A stretch of 49,723 nt of DNA, taken from positions 1 through 49,723 of the forward strand of contig CAISPV010000025.1 in NCBI GenBank assembly GCA_903887485.1. Reading direction: 5' to 3'. Below are positions 42,522 to 49,723 of the stretch, piece by piece; positions within the stretch are counted from its first letter, which is position 1; the number at the start of each line of letters is the position of its first letter. The DNA is from an uncultured Desulfobulbaceae bacterium (lineage in GTDB: Bacteria > Desulfobacterota > Desulfobulbia > Desulfobulbales > Desulfocapsaceae). Below the pieces are notes generated by a model. It saw only the letters and a program-made list of their open reading frames with translations, had not been told where the DNA came from and searched no databases. Position numbers and translations under genes: made by a program.

Positions 42522-42806
42522 TTAAATAATTCTCGGCACCACAAACGCCTCTCCATTCTGGCAAGGACCATTCGCCAAGGCCTCTTGCCTGGTCAGCGAT
42601 TCAGTCACCCGGTCTTCACGAAAGGCATTGGAAACAGAAAAAGCATGGGTCATTGCTTGTACCCCAGTGGTATCAAGCTCATCCAGTTTGGCCACATAGG
42701 AAAGAATGGTATCCAGTTGACCAGTCATGGTATCCAGCTCCTGTACACTCAGATTCAACCGGGCCAAATGTGCCACCCTCTCGACTTCTTCTTTTGTTAT
42801 CTTCAT
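42522..42806 (-). CDS. gatC: Aspartyl/glutamyl-tRNA(Asn/Gln) amidotransferase subunit C
   Basis: Small subunit that stabilises the GatA-GatB complex. The 94-residue sequence starts MKITKEEVERVAHLARLNL, contains QLDTILSYVAKLDELDT and ends EAFVVPRII, all characteristic of GatC. AAAGGGA directly precedes the ATG. It is followed by gatA after a gap with an inverted repeat and preceded by the HD-GYP regulator gene on the same strand. Confidence 0.94.
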   Translation of the reverse strand: MKITKEEVERVAHLARLNLSVQELDTMTGQLDTILSYVAKLDELDTTGVQAMTHAFSVSNAFREDRVTESLTRQEALANGPCQNGEAFVVPRII

Positions 42807-42831
42807 TCCCTTTCAACCTGACATCTTGATA

Positions 42832-43902
42832 TTATAACGATACATTGTAGGTGAGCACAAAATCTTGAATAGCATGGGAGAAAACATCCACAGTTTTTTT
42901 ATCAAATTCAGAACCAGAATGTAGTTGCAGTTCACAGAGGGCCTCTTCCATATTCAAGTTCCGACGATAATTGCGCTTGGAAGTCATGGCATCATAACTA
43001 TCCACCACTATAAGAATCTTGGTCAACTGATCCAGATCTTCACCCTTCAGGCCATCCGGATATCCTTTTCCATCCATCCGCTCATGATGGTGCTTGATAA
43101 TAAACTGCTCCCGCTCCATGAACCCCAATGGTTGAATAATATTAGCGCCGATAACCGGATGTTTTCTGATCAGTATCCACTCGTCATCGGTTAATTTCCC
43201 CGGCTTCTGAATACAGGAAAGATCTATCACCAGTTTGCCGATATCGTGAAACTGGGCAGCCCTCCGCAACACCAGCAGTTCTTTTTCCGGTAAATCCATA
43301 GCAAGACCAAGCATTAATGCATACTCTGTCACTCGCATGGTATGACCGGCAGTATAGAAATCCTTCTCCTCCATGGCGTTCTGAAGACTACTCATCAACT
43401 GGACCGTTGCATTCTCCAGACTATGACTATACGTGAGCAAAAGCCTGTTTGTCTCTTCCAGCTCTTTGGTCTTGCTCTGAACCTCCTGTTCCAAGGAAAT
43501 TTTATATTGTCTTTCCCGAAGAATAAATGATCTTTTTTCTATGGCACGTCGGATTTTGACATTAAAGATATCAAGATCTTCAATGGGTTTCGTTAAAAAA
43601 TCATATCCTCCAAGATTAATCGCTTGCACCACATATTCCATGGAACCAGCACCAGTCAGAAACAAGACCGGGATATCATACTGACGAGAGTTCAAGACCT
43701 GAATGGTTTCAAAACCACCCATACCCGGCATATTAATGTCGAGAATGACCACATCATAGGAATCATCAATCAATTCAAGAACGTCTCTGCCATCGGTAAC
43801 AGTGTTTACTATATGACCAAACATCTCCAGTACCGTAGATACAGTGGTCCGAACCGTGACGTCATCATCTGCGAGTAATATTTTTGCCTTTTTTCCTTCC
43901 AC
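42832..43902 (-). CDS. Response regulator with HD-GYP phosphodiesterase output domain
   Basis: Likely turns over cyclic di-GMP under control of phosphorylation. The receiver domain (5-125) has the acidic pair ADDD, phospho-acceptor Asp55 in VVILDINMPGMGG and Lys in FLTKPIEDLD. A coiled-coil linker (about 130-170) leads to the HD-GYP domain, with FHDIGKLV, a following IRKHP and HHERMDGKGYPDGLKGE, all metal ligands apparently intact. The start is a GTG at 43902 with AAGGA seven bases upstream; 356 residues. No partner sensor kinase lies beside it. Confidence 0.93.
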   Translation of the reverse strand: MEGKKAKILLADDDVTVRTTVSTVLEMFGHIVNTVTDGRDVLELIDDSYDVVILDINMPGMGGFETIQVLNSRQYDIPVLFLTGAGSMEYVVQAINLGGYDFLTKPIEDLDIFNVKIRRAIEKRSFILRERQYKISLEQEVQSKTKELEETNRLLLTYSHSLENATVQLMSSLQNAMEEKDFYTAGHTMRVTEYALMLGLAMDLPEKELLVLRRAAQFHDIGKLVIDLSCIQKPGKLTDDEWILIRKHPVIGANIIQPLGFMEREQFIIKHHHERMDGKGYPDGLKGEDLDQLTKILIVVDSYDAMTSKRNYRRNLNMEEALCELQLHSGSEFDKKTVDVFSHAIQDFVLTYNVSL

Positions 43903-43960
43903 ACCAATTTCCTTTTGAAGGTTTCACTAAAATTCAATACACAAAAACATCCTATAAAGC

Positions 43961-45025
43961 TTACATTTTCCAATATTTTTTTGCAACCTCCCATGCTTGG
44001 AGAATAGCCGGGTGCGATGATTTTTTCCGGCTCAGATACATGGCGGTATCATCATCCAAATTAGTTGAATACCCTGTATCAAGCACACGACCACACAACT
44101 CCCCAAGAACAGCCAGAATACCATCCCGCTGCCCGTTAAGATTATATCCTCCCTCCAGAGTAACCAGCAAACGCCCGTCACAAACCTCTTCAGCCAACCG
44201 GACTAGGGTTCTGGTTAGATAGGCAAATCCTGGCGCAGTCACCTCCATAGCCCCGAGGGGATCACCTCGATAAATGTCAAATCCGGCAGAAACAAGAATG
44301 AGTTGCGGTTTATATTCATGGCCAATGGGAGTGACCAGATCATCAAAGATAGTGGCATAATCCACATCACCTTGATATCCAGGCAAAGGAATATTTATTG
44401 TAAATCCCACTCCTTTCCCTCGGCCGGTTTCCTTCAACGAACCAGTTCCAGGATAATAAGGATACTGATGCATGGAGAGATAGAGAACTTTTTCGCTCTC
44501 ATAAAACGAATGCTGGGTTCCATTGCCATGATGCAAATCCCAATCTACAATCATCACTCGCTCGAGACCCAGTACCTGTATGGCATAATGGGCGGCAATG
44601 GCCACATTGTTAAACAGACAAAACCCCATGGACTGATTTCTTTCCGCATGATGACCAGGGGGACGCACCAGGGCAAAACCATTATCAATCTCACCAGCCA
44701 TTAACAGATCAACCCCTTTAATCAGGGCACCCACCGCCAGACAGGCAGCGGCATAGGAATCCGGTGAGGTATGAGTGTCAGGGTCAAGGGTATCAAAGAT
44801 CTTGCCGGCGGTCTCAGAAACCCTGGCAATAAGGGCTTCTGAATGATTCAAACCGATAACTGCATGGGAAGCCGGGTTAAATTGCGGTTCCAAAAAACAG
44901 CCAGATAACACCTTGCCATCAAGAATTTTATAAATACCCTTTAATCGCTCCGGCGACTCCACATGATCAAAACCAGGGTCGTGATCTAAAAAAAGAGGAT
45001 CTCTGAACACTGCTGTTTTTCGCAT
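43961..45025 (-). CDS. Histone deacetylase-family amidohydrolase
   Basis: A zinc amidohydrolase of the arginase/deacetylase fold, related to AcuC and acetylpolyamine amidohydrolases. The zinc ligands Asp163 and His165 (DWDLHHGNGT) and Asp250 (SAGFD) are present, with the catalytic HH pair in RPPGHHAE (125-126) and the C-terminal LEGGYN. 354 residues. GGAGGG lies before the ATG. The substrate in bacteria is usually unknown: acetylated lysine on enzymes such as acetyl-CoA synthetase or acetylpolyamines. It stands alone between the HD-GYP and cyclo-ligase genes. Confidence 0.92.
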   Translation of the reverse strand: MRKTAVFRDPLFLDHDPGFDHVESPERLKGIYKILDGKVLSGCFLEPQFNPASHAVIGLNHSEALIARVSETAGKIFDTLDPDTHTSPDSYAAACLAVGALIKGVDLLMAGEIDNGFALVRPPGHHAERNQSMGFCLFNNVAIAAHYAIQVLGLERVMIVDWDLHHGNGTQHSFYESEKVLYLSMHQYPYYPGTGSLKETGRGKGVGFTINIPLPGYQGDVDYATIFDDLVTPIGHEYKPQLILVSAGFDIYRGDPLGAMEVTAPGFAYLTRTLVRLAEEVCDGRLLVTLEGGYNLNGQRDGILAVLGELCGRVLDTGYSTNLDDDTAMYLSRKKSSHPAILQAWEVAKKYWKM

Positions 45026-45050
45026 ATCCCTCCTGCCGATATAAAATTCT

Positions 45051-45103
45051 TAGAAGCCGCAAAATAACGGGTATTTCTTGACATTTCGTTGCAACGGCCT
45101 ATC
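45051..45103. repeat. Diverged copy of the gatC-gatA hairpin repeat
   Basis: TAGAAGCCGCAAAATAAC, then TTCTTGACATTTCGTTGCA and ACGGCCT follow the same order of blocks as the repeat at 42402-42458 (TTAGGAGCCG, AAATAAC, TTTCGTT, ACGGC). Pairing is now poor. It sits between the deacetylase and cyclo-ligase genes and reaches the stop of the latter. Confidence 0.5.
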
Positions 45104-45683
45104 GGATCCCGTGAATTATTCTTTTTTCAGTAATAATCAAATCAAGTAGCTCATCATGGGCCCGTAAAGCCAATCTGTCAACTACCTGAAAATCAAAGGC
45201 CAGCCCAATGCGTTTGGCTTTGGGCGCATCACAGGCCATAAAACGGTCATAATACCCGCCACCATAACCCCATCTTCCACCCCGCTCATCAAAAACAGAT
45301 CCAGGTAGAATAATCGTCTCTATCTCACCACTGGCTACCATGTGACTTTTTCTGATCTCCAATCGTGGTTCCGGTATAGAACAATAACCTGGTACAAGAT
45401 CTTTTTCCACATCAGTAATTACCACCGGAAGCAATCTCTTCTCCTTGACTAAAGTGAGAGGAACCACCACCCGCTTACCCCGCTTGAGAAGTTCGGCAAT
45501 CAGGATATGAGTCTCGACCTCGGAACGAAAATCAACATAAATAAAAAGAGTTTCACTGTTTGTAATCTCTTCAAGAAGGAGAATTTTTTGGGTAATCTCC
45601 CAACTCATGGATTGACGTTCCAGAAGATGCAGATCATCACGAGCAACAAGGGTTGTTTTTCGTAAAAGAGAAGAATCGTACAA
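45099..45683 (-). CDS. 5-formyltetrahydrofolate cyclo-ligase
   Basis: Converts 5-formyl-THF to 5,10-methenyl-THF with ATP and so salvages folate. The substrate/ATP block LPGSVFDERGGRWGYGGG and YYDRFM is intact, and SEVETHILIAELLKRGKRVVVP is family-typical. A TTG at 45683 with AAGG seven bases upstream is chosen, giving 194 residues; upstream of it the frame only runs into a terminator hairpin. In enterobacteria the gene follows 6S RNA; no 6S-like structure is evident here. Confidence 0.9.
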   Translation of the reverse strand: MYDSSLLRKTTLVARDDLHLLERQSMSWEITQKILLLEEITNSETLFIYVDFRSEVETHILIAELLKRGKRVVVPLTLVKEKRLLPVVITDVEKDLVPGYCSIPEPRLEIRKSHMVASGEIETIILPGSVFDERGGRWGYGGGYYDRFMACDAPKAKRIGLAFDFQVVDRLALRAHDELLDLIITEKRIIHGIR

Positions 45684-45697
45684 GAATACACCTTCGT

Positions 45698-45739
45698 TAA
45701 AAAAAAATCGCAACCCCTGTATCCACAAGAGTTGCGATT
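45698..45739 (-). terminator. Rho-independent terminator after the YeeE/YedE gene
   Basis: Read on the minus strand: a 9-bp perfect stem AATCGCAAC/GTTGCGATT, followed by a run of about nine Ts. It lies 31 bp past the transporter stop and just before the start of the cyclo-ligase gene. Confidence 0.9.
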
Positions 45740-45769
45740 AAATGGACCCGCCTTATGACAACAACATTA

Positions 45770-47011
45770 TCACATGGGAACAATCAGCTTATTGGTGTCC
45801 TCATTCCAGGTTACCACCAAATACCAGATCATCATAATGGCAGCGATAAAAAACAAGGTACCGCCATACCCCATAACATTTGGCAAATATACTTTAGAAC
45901 CAAGAACACCTTTACCCTCAAAATCACCAGCCTTAAACCAGGCCGTCATAATCGAATTGGAAATAGCGAAGAAAGGAACAACCATCATTAACTTTACCTG
46001 TCCTTCCCCTACACGCCACAAGGTACCTGAACCACAGCCACCAGCAAGCATAGCACCCAGACCAAAGATAAAACCACCAACAATCGAACCCCAACCAAAG
46101 GTTCCCCGTACATAATTATCAGGATCAAGAACCGCAACACCTTCAGCCCGAAGAGGAACAGAATATTTCAAAACAGCCGCACCTATAGCCACGATCAGAA
46201 TAGAGAGGGCTACAGATTTGGCAAGGGTACAATCTCCAGTCATGTGTGGTTCGCGAAACCCCTGGACCATACACCAACGACCACGATGCATTACATATCC
46301 CAATGCGGCAGCAATAACAATAACCCCACTCAATGTCGCTATCTTCGCGTTCGTATTGCCAGCAAAACTGTATGCTCCCCAGATAACACCAACCATAGCC
46401 GCCACACCAAGCAAATAAATAAGTACCGTAGGCAACTCTATTGTGGCAGAACCACCATCACCCCAGGTTATATACTCCATTTCCATATACAGGAGCTTCA
46501 AACCTAAAATAACTCCTGCTACCAGACCTATCCACATGGTAAAACCGTTGGCCGCAAGATTACCAATGGCATTGTACATACCACCAACATTGCAACCGCC
46601 AGCTAAAGCAGATCCAACCCCCATAAACATTCCGGCAATGACAGCCTTGACCATCTCCCGATACGGAGGAATGCGAAAAGCAAAATCTTTTCCAAGACAG
46701 GCAGAAATAAAGGCACCAGCTACAAAACCAATACCAATAATAGACCCGGAATCCTGTAAAACAGATTTAGGGGCTGCTCCATAATAACTAAAGATACCGG
46801 AACTTGATCCCGTAAGACTGGTTATTCCATACATAATCCAGTCACCCCAATTTCTAACAGCCCCCACTGCCCCCCAAGGTCGCCACCACGCCATAATCAT
46901 AACGGAAAAGAAGGCAACCAAAACACCGGTTACCGTGGCATTCCACTCTGACTGACACAGGGTTTTGTAAAGCTCTTTAACCTTACCACCCATCACATTT
47001 TCCTCACTCAT
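45770..47011 (-). CDS. yedE: YeeE/YedE-family sulfur-compound transporter
   Basis: A polytopic membrane protein of the family that includes thiosulfate transporters (TsuA/YeeE). The ATG at 47011 has a G7 run upstream; 413 residues. About nine to ten hydrophobic helices carry the two family repeats, each with a central Cys: GVGSALAGGCNVGG and GLGAMLAGGCGSGT, plus RGRWCM between them. In the known structure such Cys residues pass thiosulfate or persulfide sulfur through the membrane. It is divergent from tusA-dsrE and has its own promoter and terminator. Together with those genes it matches the YTD set associated with sulfur disproportionation. Confidence 0.92.
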   Translation of the reverse strand: MSEENVMGGKVKELYKTLCQSEWNATVTGVLVAFFSVMIMAWWRPWGAVGAVRNWGDWIMYGITSLTGSSSGIFSYYGAAPKSVLQDSGSIIGIGFVAGAFISACLGKDFAFRIPPYREMVKAVIAGMFMGVGSALAGGCNVGGMYNAIGNLAANGFTMWIGLVAGVILGLKLLYMEMEYITWGDGGSATIELPTVLIYLLGVAAMVGVIWGAYSFAGNTNAKIATLSGVIVIAAALGYVMHRGRWCMVQGFREPHMTGDCTLAKSVALSILIVAIGAAVLKYSVPLRAEGVAVLDPDNYVRGTFGWGSIVGGFIFGLGAMLAGGCGSGTLWRVGEGQVKLMMVVPFFAISNSIMTAWFKAGDFEGKGVLGSKVYLPNVMGYGGTLFFIAAIMMIWYLVVTWNEDTNKLIVPM

Positions 47012-47068
47012 ATCCCCCCCTTTTATCAAAAAATCACTTAAAACACTGTTTACCTTAAAACAAAATTT

Positions 47069-47097
47069 TCTTTACCCTTGCAGACAACTTTTGTCAA
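47069..47097 (-). promoter_or_regulatory. Promoter of the YeeE/YedE gene
   Basis: On the minus strand: perfect TTGACA (47092-47097), 17-bp spacer, TAAAGA (47069-47074), about 58 bp before the start. The -10 box is weak, which would fit dependence on an activator. Confidence 0.6.
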
Positions 47098-47208
47098 GCT
47101 CACAAGAGGGAAGGGATTTTTATTTTTATCTGTTGATATGATCATATTTTTTATAAAAACAGAACGTTACAAGCATTAACAAGCCTTGAATAGTCATTCA
47201 TTTTGCCC

Positions 47209-47237
47209 TTGACAGATAGGGTTTGCTAAAGTATAGG
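47209..47237 (+). promoter_or_regulatory. Promoter of the tusA-dsrE operon
   Basis: Perfect TTGACA (47209-47214), 17-bp spacer, TATAGG (47232-47237). It lies about 118 bp before tusA, leaving an AT-rich leader of roughly 110 bases. Confidence 0.75.
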
Positions 47238-47354
47238 TCACATTTGTTGATTTATTCATTATTCAGGTTATTAATGACCCTGAATATGTATTTTTTATTT
47301 CAGGTATAAAAAATTTATACCTACTTACAATATTTTTTATAGGAGGAAAACAGA

Positions 47355-47612
47355 ATGAGTGATTTCAAGGTTGCCGCAGACGGATTGGCAGTAGCAGCTA
47401 CGCTTGACGCAAAAGGATTGAGTTGCCCAATGCCTCTTCTTCGTACCAAAAAAGAGATTGGAAAAATTAAATCTGGTGAAATATTGCAAATTGACGGTAC
47501 CGATCCCGGTTCCCGTAACGATATTCCAGGCTGGTGTGCCCGTGGAGGACATGAGTATCTGGGCGAAAAGGAGCAGTCTGGTTATATCAGCTTCTTTGTA
47601 AAAAAAGGTTGA
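47355..47612 (+). CDS. tusA: TusA-family sulfurtransferase
   Basis: An 85-residue persulfide carrier. The active-site CPxP is LSCPMPLLRTKK with Cys24, and a second conserved Cys61 sits in PGWCARGGHEYLGE, both as in TusA-like partners of YeeE and DsrE. Strong GGAGG precedes the ATG. It opens a four-gene operon that faces the transporter gene. Likely role: accept sulfur imported or released at the membrane and hand it to the DsrE-like proteins downstream. The reading of the pathway is inferred from the cluster; the protein family is clear. Confidence 0.94.
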   Translation: MSDFKVAADGLAVAATLDAKGLSCPMPLLRTKKEIGKIKSGEILQIDGTDPGSRNDIPGWCARGGHEYLGEKEQSGYISFFVKKG

Positions 47613-47654
47613 TCTTTTCCATTTTTGCATTTTTCCTAACGGAGGATAGAACCA

Positions 47655-47987
47655 ATGTCTGCTGACCCAAATAAACTTGCTATTTTTGTAACCTCACCGC
47701 AAAATATGCGGCACGTCATAGGTCTTGCCAATGCCGCTGAAAAGGCTGGAAAGAAACCTATGGTTTTCTTTACCTATAAATCTATTCATCTTACGAAGGA
47801 TCCGCGCTTTAAAGTTTTGGCTGATAAGTGCGGCGCAGACAATATAGCTATTTGTGCTGATAGTTATACTTGTGAAGGATATGATTATATAGCTGATGTT
47901 CCTGCTGGATTGTCAGCTAGTCAAATGAGAACTCAGGCTTTCCATGGCGCTCTGCTTGACGAGTGCGGCAAGTACATCGTTTTATAA
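47655..47987 (+). CDS. DsrE-family sulfur-relay protein
   Basis: A 110-residue protein with the DsrE/TusD-like fold: KLAIFVTSPQNMRHVIGLANAA at the front, split by the helix, and KPMVFFTYKSIHL as second strand. Four cysteines are present (59, 67, 73, 104); Cys in ICADSYTCEGYDYI is a candidate persulfide site. GGAGG precedes the ATG, 42 bp after tusA. Family members accept sulfur from TusA. As a lone DsrE-like gene without dsrF/dsrH in usual form, it belongs to the YTD type and not to the purple-sulfur Dsr cluster. Confidence 0.85.
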   Translation: MSADPNKLAIFVTSPQNMRHVIGLANAAEKAGKKPMVFFTYKSIHLTKDPRFKVLADKCGADNIAICADSYTCEGYDYIADVPAGLSASQMRTQAFHGALLDECGKYIVL

Positions 47988-47998
47988 GGAGTGTAAAA

Positions 47999-48355
47999 AT
48001 GGAATCATTAAAAGTATATATTCTGGTTGCAAACCGTATGTACACTGACGGTATTCGCTCTGGTCTGGGATTGGCAGTTGAAAATCATTATGCCTTTCCA
48101 GTTATAATGAACGGAGAGTTTCCTTCTTTTTCTACCTACATGAGCGAGAATATTGCATGGGTAAAAGACATGGAGGGCCAGGTTTACTCCTGTGGAGCTC
48201 CAGCCCCTGATGCTTGTGTGGATGAAGACGGTGATAAACTGATTGCTGAAATTACTCTGGAAGAGTTGGGAGAAGCTATGCGGGATGCTGATTTTATTAT
48301 TCCCTATGGCCTGTCTAAACAAACCAATGAGCCACCACCTGCATGTGCTGAATAA
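47999..48355 (+). CDS. Conserved small protein of the YTD-like sulfur cluster (DsrE-like fold possible)
   Basis: A 118-residue cytoplasmic protein, start at the ATG at 47999 with AAGGAG upstream, 11 bp after the DsrE-like gene. It begins LKVYILVANRMYTDGIRSGLG, compatible with a degenerate DsrE-like Rossmann strand and helix. Three Cys (65, 73, 116) lie in YSCGAPAPDACVDEDG and the tail PPPACAE. I do not recognise a named family; position matches one of the two hypothetical genes reported in YTD clusters. Role in sulfur transfer is inferred from operon and cysteines. Confidence 0.75.
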   Translation: MESLKVYILVANRMYTDGIRSGLGLAVENHYAFPVIMNGEFPSFSTYMSENIAWVKDMEGQVYSCGAPAPDACVDEDGDKLIAEITLEELGEAMRDADFIIPYGLSKQTNEPPPACAE

Positions 48356-48371
48356 CTAAAGGAGTTCTATA

Positions 48372-48545
48372 ATGAAAATTTTACAAGTATATCGTTCAGA
48401 ACCCAATAACGATGTAAAAACATTAGTTGGAATATTAAACAGAGACCGTGATGCAGATGAATTTAATCTGAATGTTGAAAATCCAGACTATGATATGTTA
48501 GTTTCTAAAATATTTGCTGCTGATAAGACTGTTTGTTGGTGGTAA
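48372..48545 (+). CDS. Tiny conserved protein ending Cys-Trp-Trp, last gene of the sulfur operon
   Basis: A 57-residue protein with AAGGAG before the ATG, 16 bp after the previous gene and 30 bp before a strong terminator, so its place in the operon is firm. It starts MKILQVYRSEPNNDVK, is polar and acidic in the middle (NRDRDADEFNLNVENP) and ends ADKTVCWW with a single Cys third from the end. A C-terminal Cys beside aromatic residues recalls the exposed Cys of DsrC-like and DsrH/TusB-type sulfur acceptors, but size and sequence differ. Unknown family. Confidence 0.72.
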   Translation: MKILQVYRSEPNNDVKTLVGILNRDRDADEFNLNVENPDYDMLVSKIFAADKTVCWW

Positions 48546-48576
48546 TTTTAGAAATATTTTTATAAGTTTAAAAAAA

Positions 48577-48613
48577 GCCCTCTATCTTGAATATAAGATA
48601 GAGGGCTTTTTTT
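48577..48613. terminator. Bidirectional terminator between the sulfur operon and the beta-lactamase-like gene
   Basis: Perfect 12-bp stem GCCCTCTATCTT/AAGATAGAGGGC with a 6-base loop, A-run before and T7 after. It ends the plus-strand operon and also the convergent minus-strand gene. Confidence 0.96.
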
Positions 48614-48617
48614 ATCA

Positions 48618-49721
48618 TTAACTGTAACACAAGCAACGCATAACCGTATCATGAAAAAAAGGTCTGAATTTTTTAATTAACTCATTTTGTTTACTCGGAT
48701 GGACCCTGTTTGTTAACAAAACAATAATAAGTTCTTTTTGCGGATCGATCCAGAAAGATGTCCCGGTAAAACCAAGATGACCAAAACTGGATGCTGAAAA
48801 AAATTGGCCACTACTTGATCCTGTTACAGATGGTGTATCAAAACCAGATGTCCAACCAAAGCTTCCCTCTTTTGTTACAGCCTTTCTTAAGTTTTCGTTT
48901 CCATAAAATGAATAGTTGCTTCTTCCTTTAACCTGGGAAAGTAAATGTTCACACCATTGAACCACACCCTCTATTGTTCCAAAAAGACCAGCATGACCAG
49001 CAACCCCACCCAACGATCGGCAATTATCATCATGAACCACACCTGAAAGCATTTTTCCTGTCCATGGACATGTTTCTGTTGCAGCATAAAAAAGACCTTC
49101 TCTTTTTTCTTTTTGTGCGAAAATAAGTTTATTTTGTAAAAGAAGGGGTTTGTATATTTTTTCTTTTACATATTCATCAAGACTTTTCCCTGATATTTTT
49201 TCAACAATAAATCCCAACAACATAAAACCTAAATCACTATATACAAAATCAGTTCCTGGCAGATACATTAATTTTTCTTGTAATATCCAGGTAAATAATT
49301 TTTTTTTTCTCTCTGTCTGTTTTAATAATTGTTTATAATACTCATTATGGGCAGGCAAACCTGAACAATGTGACATTAACTGTTTTATTGTTATTTGAGC
49401 TTTATCTTTTGGAATTTCATCTTTAAAAATTTTAGCCAGATTTAAATTCCATGATAATTTTTTTTCTTCCATTAAAGACAATAAAGCTGGAACTGTAGTC
49501 AGTGCTTTTGTTAATGAAGCAAGATCAAAAAAAGTATCTTCAGTAAGTTTAATCGTCTCTGGACAAGTTTGAGCTAAACCATAATAATATATATTTCTAT
49601 CATAATTATTTCCATTCCATAGAGAAATTCCTACCGTTGCTCCAGGAAACACTTTTTTATCTAATGCGTATGAAAAAATTGTATAAAGTCTTTGACTTAA
49701 ACTTGTTTTTTTAAAAAACAT
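48618..49721 (-). CDS. Serine beta-lactamase-family protein (class C/esterase-like)
   Basis: A 367-residue protein of the beta-lactamase/PBP4* fold. Active-site Ser69-x-x-Lys72 is in ASLTKALTT, the YxN motif is YSD (VYSDLGFMLLG, about 160), and the third box is GHLGFTGTS near 315, HLG in place of KTG. This set is common in esterases and D-alanyl peptidases of the family, so antibiotic resistance is not implied. No clear signal peptide at the visible start, which lies 2 bases from the window edge; a longer N-terminus is possible. AT-rich like the neighbouring sulfur cluster. Confidence 0.85.
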   Translation of the reverse strand: MFFKKTSLSQRLYTIFSYALDKKVFPGATVGISLWNGNNYDRNIYYYGLAQTCPETIKLTEDTFFDLASLTKALTTVPALLSLMEEKKLSWNLNLAKIFKDEIPKDKAQITIKQLMSHCSGLPAHNEYYKQLLKQTERKKKLFTWILQEKLMYLPGTDFVYSDLGFMLLGFIVEKISGKSLDEYVKEKIYKPLLLQNKLIFAQKEKREGLFYAATETCPWTGKMLSGVVHDDNCRSLGGVAGHAGLFGTIEGVVQWCEHLLSQVKGRSNYSFYGNENLRKAVTKEGSFGWTSGFDTPSVTGSSSGQFFSASSFGHLGFTGTSFWIDPQKELIIVLLTNRVHPSKQNELIKKFRPFFHDTVMRCLCYS

Positions 49722-49723
49722 CA

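Larger units (their letters stand above)
47012..47354. other. Divergent control region of the sulfur cluster
   Basis: An AT-rich 343-bp gap between the divergent yedE and tusA genes. It carries one sigma-70 promoter for each side (47069-47097 minus, 47209-47237 plus). Between them is a 12-bp palindrome ATATGATCATAT (47136-47147), which could be a regulator site. No further gene is seen. Confidence 0.6.

Noticed and set aside
45684-45769. 6S RNA gene near the 5-formyl-THF cyclo-ligase gene
   Set aside because: The gap only holds a short terminator hairpin; there is no room for a 180-base 6S RNA.
48618-49721. Antibiotic-resistance beta-lactamase
   Set aside because: The SxxK and YxD/HxG boxes show the fold, but HLG in place of KTG and the lack of a visible signal peptide fit an esterase or peptidase relative at least as well.
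1-49723. CRISPR array
   Set aside because: No series of direct repeats with regular spacers is seen on either strand, and no cas gene is present.

Overview
The window looks like a chromosome segment of a Desulfobacterota member, most likely from the Desulfobulbales (Desulfocapsa/Desulfobulbus-like). This is inferred from gene content and protein style, not from a marker-gene search. Most of it is housekeeping DNA on the minus strand, interrupted by an accessory island of different base composition at about 30.4-37.7 kb and by a scarred integration site at the left edge.

Layout. 1-1.2 kb: two truncated tyrosine recombinases joined tail to tail, beside a tRNA-Leu(CAA) gene with its own promoter. 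1.4-4.4 kb: pgsA, a lytic transglycosylase, a YHS-transaldolase gene pair and folK. 4.4-15.3 kb: one long co-directional lysine/arginine block (argB, argD, argF, argG, argH, a fibronectin-III lipoprotein, lysA, dapF, dapA, dapB, folK) with many stop/start overlaps. 15.3-16.9 kb: an SH3 protein, a membrane polyferredoxin and an unlisted 49-residue CXXC protein. 17.2-19.5 kb: parA, a frameshifted parB and a near-consensus parS site. 19.9-30.1 kb: pgi, rpe, dprA, rpoD, dnaG, a TPR lipoprotein and a bifunctional penicillin-binding protein.

30.4-37.7 kb is the accessory island. It holds five attC-like sites and five same-strand cassette genes without an integron integrase (a CALIN). The last cassette gene encodes a 957-residue protein that joins a peptidoglycan-binding domain, a GH19/lysozyme-like domain, a papain-like peptidase and an alpha/beta hydrolase. 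A REP-type (RAYT) transposase element lies on the right of the island and a relic of the same element end on the left.

37.7-45.7 kb returns to core genes: DUF2721, pal, cmk, hisC, gatA, gatC, an HD-GYP response regulator, a histone-deacetylase-like amidohydrolase and 5-formyl-THF cyclo-ligase. 45.7-48.6 kb holds a divergent sulfur cluster: a YeeE/YedE transporter facing tusA, a DsrE-like gene and two small hypothetical genes. Both sides have good sigma-70 promoters and end in strong terminators. This matches the YTD cluster that comparative genomics has linked to elemental-sulfur/thiosulfate disproportionation. The window ends in a serine beta-lactamase-family protein.

The most noteworthy items are the CALIN with its multi-enzyme lytic protein, the YTD sulfur cluster with a tiny Cys-Trp-Trp-ending protein, and the CXXC/polyferredoxin pair. 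Coordinates use the start codon best supported by a ribosome-binding site, so several genes are shorter than their longest open frame.
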